Shown: positions 59,613-64,000 of the stretch, piece by piece
How positions within the stretch are numbered: the first letter of the stretch is position 1
Layout: each line of letters starts with the position of its first letter
Origin: an uncultured Luteitalea sp.
GTDB lineage: Bacteria; Acidobacteriota; Vicinamibacteria; Vicinamibacterales; Vicinamibacteraceae
Direction of reading: 5' to 3'
DNA length: 64,000 nt
NCBI GenBank assembly: GCA_934541105.1
Contig: CAKTDA010000004.1
Span: forward strand, 310,001 to 374,000
The notes under the pieces: generated by a model
Database searches by the model: none
Told to the model about the DNA's origin: nothing
The model's input: only the letters and a program-made list of their open reading frames with translations
Made by a program: the position numbers and the translations under genes

Positions 59613-60562
59613 GGCGCGCCCGCCGCCTGCAGCCGCGTGCTCGCGCGCCGGCCCTGCAGCCATTCGCGCGCGGTCATCGCGCGCCGGCCCTCGGGCTGCA
59701 CGCGCACGACGCGCAGGCTGCGACCGTCGCCGCACGCGATCAGCACGGCATCCCCGTCGGCGTCGACCCCTGTGCCCGGCTGCGCGTCGGCGGCGGTCGC
59801 CTCGCCGACCGCCGACTCGCGAATCACGAGGCGCTGTCCATCGACGAACGTGAACGCGCCGGGCCACGGCTGCATGCCCCGGACGTGCCGCTCGATCTCG
59901 TGCGCGGGCCGCGACCAGTCCACGAGGCCCTCCTGCTTCTCGAGCCGCGGCGCGAGCGTCGCCAGCGCATCGTCCTGCGGCGCCTCCTCGACGTGCTCGC
60001 CGCGAGCCAGGCGATCGATGACGTCGACGAGGAGCGGCGCACCGGCAAGCGAGAGCTTCGTCTCGAGCGATCCGCTCGTGTCGTCGGGCGCCACGGGGAC
60101 CGTCACCTTCGCGAGCATCGGTCCGGCGTCGAGCGCCAGGACCACGCGCATGATCGTCACGCCGCTCACCGGATCGCCGGCAAGCACCGCCCGCTGAATG
60201 GGCGACGCGCCGCGCCACGCGGGCAGCAGCGACGCATGGACGTTGAGCAGGCCGTGCGGCGGGATGTCGAGCAGCACCTGCGGCAGCAGGCGGCCGTAGG
60301 CGGCGACGACGCCGATGTCGGCCTTCCACGCGCGAAAGGCGTCGAGGAACTCGTCGGCCTTCAGGCGTGTGGGCTGGAGGACGGCAACGCCGGCCTCGAC
60401 GGCCCGCGCCTTCACGGGCGCCTCACTGACCTGCTGGCCGCGCCCGCGCGGCCGGTCGGGTTGCGTCACGACGCCGACGACGTGGTGCGACGAGTGGAGC
60501 AGGGCGTCGAGGGTGGGCACGGCAAACTGCGGCGTGCCGAAGAACGCCACGCGGAGGGACAT
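59609..60562 (-). CDS. fmt: Methionyl-tRNA formyltransferase
   Basis: A 317-residue enzyme that formylates initiator Met-tRNA. LRVAFFGTPQFAVPTLDALL is the N-terminal block, VVAAYGRLLPQVLLDIPPHG and NVHASLLPAWRGASPIQRAV hold the catalytic Asn/His, and DAGPMLAKVTVPVAPDDTSG completes the formyl-THF site. The C-terminal OB-like tRNA domain has MQPWPGAFTFVDGQRLVIRE. It lies 16 bases downstream of def. Confidence 0.96.
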   Translation of the reverse strand: MSLRVAFFGTPQFAVPTLDALLHSSHHVVGVVTQPDRPRGRGQQVSEAPVKARAVEAGVAVLQPTRLKADEFLDAFRAWKADIGVVAAYGRLLPQVLLDIPPHGLLNVHASLLPAWRGASPIQRAVLAGDPVSGVTIMRVVLALDAGPMLAKVTVPVAPDDTSGSLETKLSLAGAPLLVDVIDRLARGEHVEEAPQDDALATLAPRLEKQEGLVDWSRPAHEIERHVRGMQPWPGAFTFVDGQRLVIRESAVGEATAADAQPGTGVDADGDAVLIACGDGRSLRVVRVQPEGRRAMTAREWLQGRRASTRLQAAGAP

Positions 60563-60578
60563 CAGGACACTCCCCGGG

Positions 60579-61088
60579 TCACCACTTGCCGGCGCGGCGG
60601 AGCCGCTCGATGCGGCGCGTCAGCGTCCAGCGATAGAGGGGTCGCAGGCGATCGAGGAACAGCACGCCGTCGAGGTGATCGATCTCATGCTGCAGGGCGC
60701 GGGCAAGGAGTCCCTCGGCGTGGATCTCGCGCACGTCGCCGGTGCGGTCCATCGCGCGCACCGACATCCGCAGCGGCCGCGCCACGGTGGCCTCGAAGCC
60801 CGGCACGCTGAGGCAGCCCTCTTCCTTCAACTGCATGCCGTCGCACCCGAGCACTTCGGGGTTGATCAGCACGATCACGTCGCCCGGACGCTTGCCGGCC
60901 GAGAGATCGACGAGGCACACGCGCAGCGACTCGCCGATCTGCGGGGCCGCGAGTCCGACACCTGCTGCGCCGTGCATCGTCTCCTGCATGTCGTCGAGCA
61001 GCGTCTCGATCGCTGGCGTGAGCGCCTCGACGGGCCGCGCCGTGCGATGGAGCAGCGGATCGCCGTAGCGCAGGATGGGCCGGCGCAT
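60579..61088 (-). CDS. def: Peptide deformylase
   Basis: A 169-residue metalloenzyme removing N-formyl groups from nascent proteins. All three motifs are present: GVGLAAPQIG (43-52), EGCLSVPG (90-97, metal ligand Cys92) and QHEIDHLDG (133-141, two metal-binding His). The ATG at 61088 gives the usual start RRPILRYGDPLLHRTA. It lies 5 bases downstream of aroC. Confidence 0.96.
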   Translation of the reverse strand: MRRPILRYGDPLLHRTARPVEALTPAIETLLDDMQETMHGAAGVGLAAPQIGESLRVCLVDLSAGKRPGDVIVLINPEVLGCDGMQLKEEGCLSVPGFEATVARPLRMSVRAMDRTGDVREIHAEGLLARALQHEIDHLDGVLFLDRLRPLYRWTLTRRIERLRRAGKW

Positions 61089-61093
61089 CGGAA

Positions 61094-62314
61094 TCAGGCG
61101 CCTGTCGCCGCCGGGTGGAAGCGCTGCTGCACGCGCGTCTCGACGCGCGCCATCTGCGCGCGGATGTCGTCGAGCGTGTCGCCGCCGAACCGTTCGATGA
61201 CGGCATCGGCAAGCACGAAGGCAACCATGGCCTCGGCGACGACGGCCGCCGCGGGGACGGCGCAGACGTCGCTGCGCTCGATGGCCGCAGGAGACTCCTG
61301 CATCGTCTGGAGATCGACCGAGCGGAGCGGCTTCATCAGCGTCGAGATCGGCTTCATGTAACCGCTGATGCGCAGGTCCTCGCCGTTCGTGACGCCGCCT
61401 TCGAGGCCACCGGCACGATTTGTCGGACGCACGACGCCAAGGCCCTGGGGCGTCGCATCCGCATCGGGCAGCACGATCTCGTCGTGGACCTGCGAGCCGG
61501 GCACCGACGCGACGCCGACGCCCTTGCCGATGCCGACCGCCTTGATCGCCGGAATGGACATCAGCGCCTGCGCCAGGCGCCCATCGAGCTTGCGGTCCCA
61601 CTGCACGTACGACCCGAGGCCCGGGGGCAGGCCCCGGACGACGACCTCGAACGCGCCGCCGAGCGTGTCGCCCGCCGCGCGGGCCGCATCGATGGCCTCG
61701 ATCATCTGCTGCTGCCGCGCCTCGTCCACGCAGTGCAGCGGCGATTCGTCGTCGAGCGCCGCGATCTGCTCGAACGTCACGGCGAGCGGATCGTCGAGGG
61801 TCACGGACCCGAGCGTGAACACGTGGCTGACGACGCGGACGTCGAGGGCCGCGAGCAACTGCCGTGCGAGGGCACCGGCCGCGACGCGTGCGGCCGTCTC
61901 GCGCGCGCTCGCGCGCTCGAGGATGTCGCGCATGTCCTCGCGGTCGTACTTGAGGGCACCGGCGAGGTCGGCGTGGCCCGGCCTCGGTCTCGTGACGGGA
62001 GCCCGCCGCGCGCCGGTGGCGTCGGCCGGCGCCTCGGGCCCCACGTGCATGGTCTGCTGCCAGTTCTTCCAGTCGCGGTTGCGGATCAGCATCGCCACGG
62101 GGCTGCCGAGCGTGTGCCCCTTGCGAACGCCGCTGAGGATCTCCGCCGTATCGGTCTCGATCTGCATGCGCCGTCCGCGGCCGTAGCCGAGTTGACGACG
62201 GCGCAGGTCGCGGCCGAGCGCGTCCTGGTCGATCGGGAGGCCGGCCGGCAGGCCTTCGACCATGGCGACCAGGGCTTGTCCGTGTGATTCACCTGCCGTG
62301 AGGAAGCGCAGCAT
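61094..62314 (-). CDS. aroC: Chorismate synthase
   Basis: A 406-residue FMN-dependent enzyme for the last step of the shikimate pathway. LRFLTAGESHGQALVAMVEG is the N-terminal signature, GRGRRMQIETDTAEILSGVR the flavin/phosphate region, RPGHADLAGALKYDREDMRD and SARETAARVAAGALARQLL the central block, and FGGDTLDDIRAQ the end. It is first of the leftward run aroC-def-fmt-rsmB-PASTA-rpe. Confidence 0.96.
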   Translation of the reverse strand: MLRFLTAGESHGQALVAMVEGLPAGLPIDQDALGRDLRRRQLGYGRGRRMQIETDTAEILSGVRKGHTLGSPVAMLIRNRDWKNWQQTMHVGPEAPADATGARRAPVTRPRPGHADLAGALKYDREDMRDILERASARETAARVAAGALARQLLAALDVRVVSHVFTLGSVTLDDPLAVTFEQIAALDDESPLHCVDEARQQQMIEAIDAARAAGDTLGGAFEVVVRGLPPGLGSYVQWDRKLDGRLAQALMSIPAIKAVGIGKGVGVASVPGSQVHDEIVLPDADATPQGLGVVRPTNRAGGLEGGVTNGEDLRISGYMKPISTLMKPLRSVDLQTMQESPAAIERSDVCAVPAAAVVAEAMVAFVLADAVIERFGGDTLDDIRAQMARVETRVQQRFHPAATGA

Positions 62315-62491
62315 TCAACCGAGGATTCTACACGCGCGACGCGGCGGGCGTGGTTCCGTCCCGTCGTAGTTCCTGCAGCGCCGTTCGAGGGCGTCCGTGG
62401 CAGTTTCGGCAGCAGGCCGTGCTGATTCATCCGCGATTGCGCGCGATTGGTCCCCATGGCGGATGGCGAGTTCCTTGCTCGAGGGGACGAC

Positions 62492-64000
62492 ATGCCGCCG
62501 ATCGTCCCGACCGACGCGCCGCCGCGTGCGGGCCGACTGATCGAGGCCGCCGGCGGTCTCGTGGATCTGGCCACGGGCCTGCCCGCGCGCCTCGTCACCG
62601 AGCCGGCAGCGTGCGGCATCAGTACGCCGGCGGCTGCCGGCCGGTGGCCGGGCGAGACGGTCGTGGACGAATGGACGGCGCAGGACTGGCTCGGTCGCTG
62701 GCAGCAGCGGCGCCTGCTCGTGCCCGCGCCGAACGATTGCCGCGCCGCGACGGCTGCCACGGCGCCGCCGGCGGCAATCACTGACGGTGCGCGCGGCGAT
62801 GCCATCGGGATCACGCGCGCGACGTACGACGAGTGGCTCGGTATCGCGGCGCACGCGCGCGCTGCCGGTCAGGTGCCGGTCCATGCGTCGATGCTCGCGC
62901 TCGTCCCGGCGTCGCGCCGGTTGCTGCCGCTCGTCGTCTGCGTGCCGGCGTCCGACCCGGTGGCGGCGCTGCCACATCTGGACGCATGCCTGGCACGTGG
63001 GGCGACCGTCGCGCTGCTCGTATCGCTGCCGGGCGACGGGTGCAGTTCGACGACGCGCGACGCGGCGTCCGATGCCTCTGCGCACGCGCAGGCAGGCATC
63101 CACATCCGCCAGCCAGACCACGCTGCCCGCATCCGCCACGTGCGCCGTGCGCTGCGGTCACTCCCGCGCGCGCCGCGCTGGCCCGCTGCCACATGGATTG
63201 CCCCGAGGGGTGGAGGTCGCCCTGCCATGACGCACCTGGAACTGCTCGACGTGAGCACGCAGATCGAGGACGCCCGACGCGACGACGAGGCCCTCGCCAT
63301 GGCCTGCCGGGCGGCCCGACAGCACACCCGCGCGGATCACGCCGCGATCGTATTTGCTCCCCCCTCAGGGCCGCTCGTCGTGGTGGCGAGCGACGGCCCT
63401 GATGCCGGCGCGCCGCAGGCATGGAGCCAGTTGTGCCGAGACGATGGGCCGGCCGAGATCGTGTCGTCTGAGGGCTGGCACACGGCCGCGAGGCACGACC
63501 GAGACGACGGCGCCACCGTCTGGATCCATGGCCGTTGGCGCACGCGCGAGCACGGCACGGGCGTGTGTGAACTGTTGTCGGTGTTTGCCAGGCTCGTCGC
63601 GCCCCGGATTGCCGCGCGCCTCCCTCGCCCAGACCCTGGCGGGCTGGAGGACACCCTCGTTGGCAGCAGCATCGTCATGCACGACGTGCGTGCGCAGATC
63701 GCACTCGCGGCCCGTGCGCCATTTCCCGTGCTGATTCGCGGCGAGAGCGGATGCGGCAAGGAACTGGCGGCGCGCGCGATTCACGCACTCGGCCCGCGGC
63801 GCCATCGCCGCTGCGCGACGATCAACTGCGCCGCCCTGCCCGACGAGTTGATCGAGTCCGAGCTGTTCGGGCACGTGCGCGGCGCGTTCACCGGCGCCGC
63901 CACCGACCGCGCGGGCCTGTTCGACGATGCGGATGGAGGCACGCTGCTGCTCGACGAAGTCGGGGAACTCGGCGGGCGTGCGCAGGCAAAGCTGCTGCGC
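62492..64000 (+). CDS. Sigma-54-interacting transcriptional activator, 5' part
   Basis: The frame is open to the end of the window; 503 codons are visible. Residues ~1-240 are a region of unknown family (contains TYDEWLGIAAHARAAGQVPV and LLPLVVCVPASD). Residues ~246-385 look like a GAF-type sensor (LELLDVSTQIEDARR, ADHAAIVFAPPSGPLVVVAS). The AAA+ domain begins near 390 (LVGSSIVMHDVRAQIALAAR), with Walker A GESGCGKE (~416-423), GAFTGA (464-469) and GTLLLDEVGELG. The start ATG has CGAGGGGACGAC before it; an ATG at 62456 is less likely. The DNA-binding domain lies beyond the window. Confidence 0.88.
   Translation, partial: MPPIVPTDAPPRAGRLIEAAGGLVDLATGLPARLVTEPAACGISTPAAAGRWPGETVVDEWTAQDWLGRWQQRRLLVPAPNDCRAATAATAPPAAITDGARGDAIGITRATYDEWLGIAAHARAAGQVPVHASMLALVPASRRLLPLVVCVPASDPVAALPHLDACLARGATVALLVSLPGDGCSSTTRDAASDASAHAQAGIHIRQPDHAARIRHVRRALRSLPRAPRWPAATWIAPRGGGRPAMTHLELLDVSTQIEDARRDDEALAMACRAARQHTRADHAAIVFAPPSGPLVVVASDGPDAGAPQAWSQLCRDDGPAEIVSSEGWHTAARHDRDDGATVWIHGRWRTREHGTGVCELLSVFARLVAPRIAARLPRPDPGGLEDTLVGSSIVMHDVRAQIALAARAPFPVLIRGESGCGKELAARAIHALGPRRHRRCATINCAALPDELIESELFGHVRGAFTGAATDRAGLFDDADGGTLLLDEVGELGGRAQAKLLR

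Overview
The window is about 64 kb of very GC-rich, gene-dense Gram-negative chromosome. Outer-membrane genes (an Omp85-type barrel, BamD), an MsbA-type flippase, a Ser/Thr kinase, sigma-54 activators, CsbD/BON/DUF5670 stress proteins and many ATGA-coupled genes suggest Acidobacteriota, perhaps the Vicinamibacterales. That placement is an inference from gene content, because the window has no rRNA. I see no IS element, prophage, CRISPR array or replication origin. Two tRNAs are present: Pro(GGG) and Gly(CCC).

Layout. 1-1.4 kb: the end of a TPR/SLH-like gene and a CDP-alcohol phosphatidyltransferase. 1.4-13.4 kb: a surface polysaccharide locus. Leftward it has five glycosyltransferases chained by 4-base overlaps, a polyprenyl-phosphate sugar-1-phosphate transferase and a UDP-glucuronate decarboxylase; rightward it has UDP-glucose dehydrogenase, GalE and MsbA. 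13.4-19.7 kb: the housekeeping run yicC-gmk-rpoZ-coaBC-UDG-priA. 19.7-28.3 kb: site-2 protease and HU, der, tRNA-Pro, a MerR/Dam-type divergent pair, tatC, a HupE-like protein, a Tat-exported oxidoreductase and a DUF937 protein.

28.6-36.7 kb is the most unusual part. It holds a membrane Ser/Thr kinase with an ADP/ATP-translocase-like transporter fused to HEAT-like repeats. Facing these is a tight three-gene operon: an Omp85-like barrel, an exported protein with kinase-like motifs, and a second translocase-like transporter. I suggest this may be an envelope phosphorylation module with its own nucleotide supply. 37-43.5 kb: a poorly coding 1 kb stretch, a very acidic small protein, a sigma-54 activator with a degenerate receiver domain, and glycogen debranching and trehalose genes. 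43.6-51.5 kb: small stress and envelope proteins, an NtrC-type regulator coupled to a histidine kinase fragment with no ATPase domain, tRNA-Gly beside a gene remnant, and a low-complexity secreted protein. 51.5-62.3 kb: sugar-phosphate genes, pgsA, bamD, an epimerase, and the translation run def-fmt-rsmB-PASTA-rpe with aroC upstream. The window ends inside a third sigma-54 activator.

Two themes recur. The two housekeeping blocks (13.4-19.7 and 56.8-61.1 kb) together match the single yloC-gmk-rpoZ-coaBC-priA-def-fmt-rsmB-prpC-prkC-cpgA-rpe cluster of Bacillus subtilis, with a PASTA-only protein where prkC would sit. Also, many first genes of transcription units have a -10-like hexamer only 6-15 bases before the start codon and no Shine-Dalgarno, which suggests leaderless or very short-leader mRNAs.
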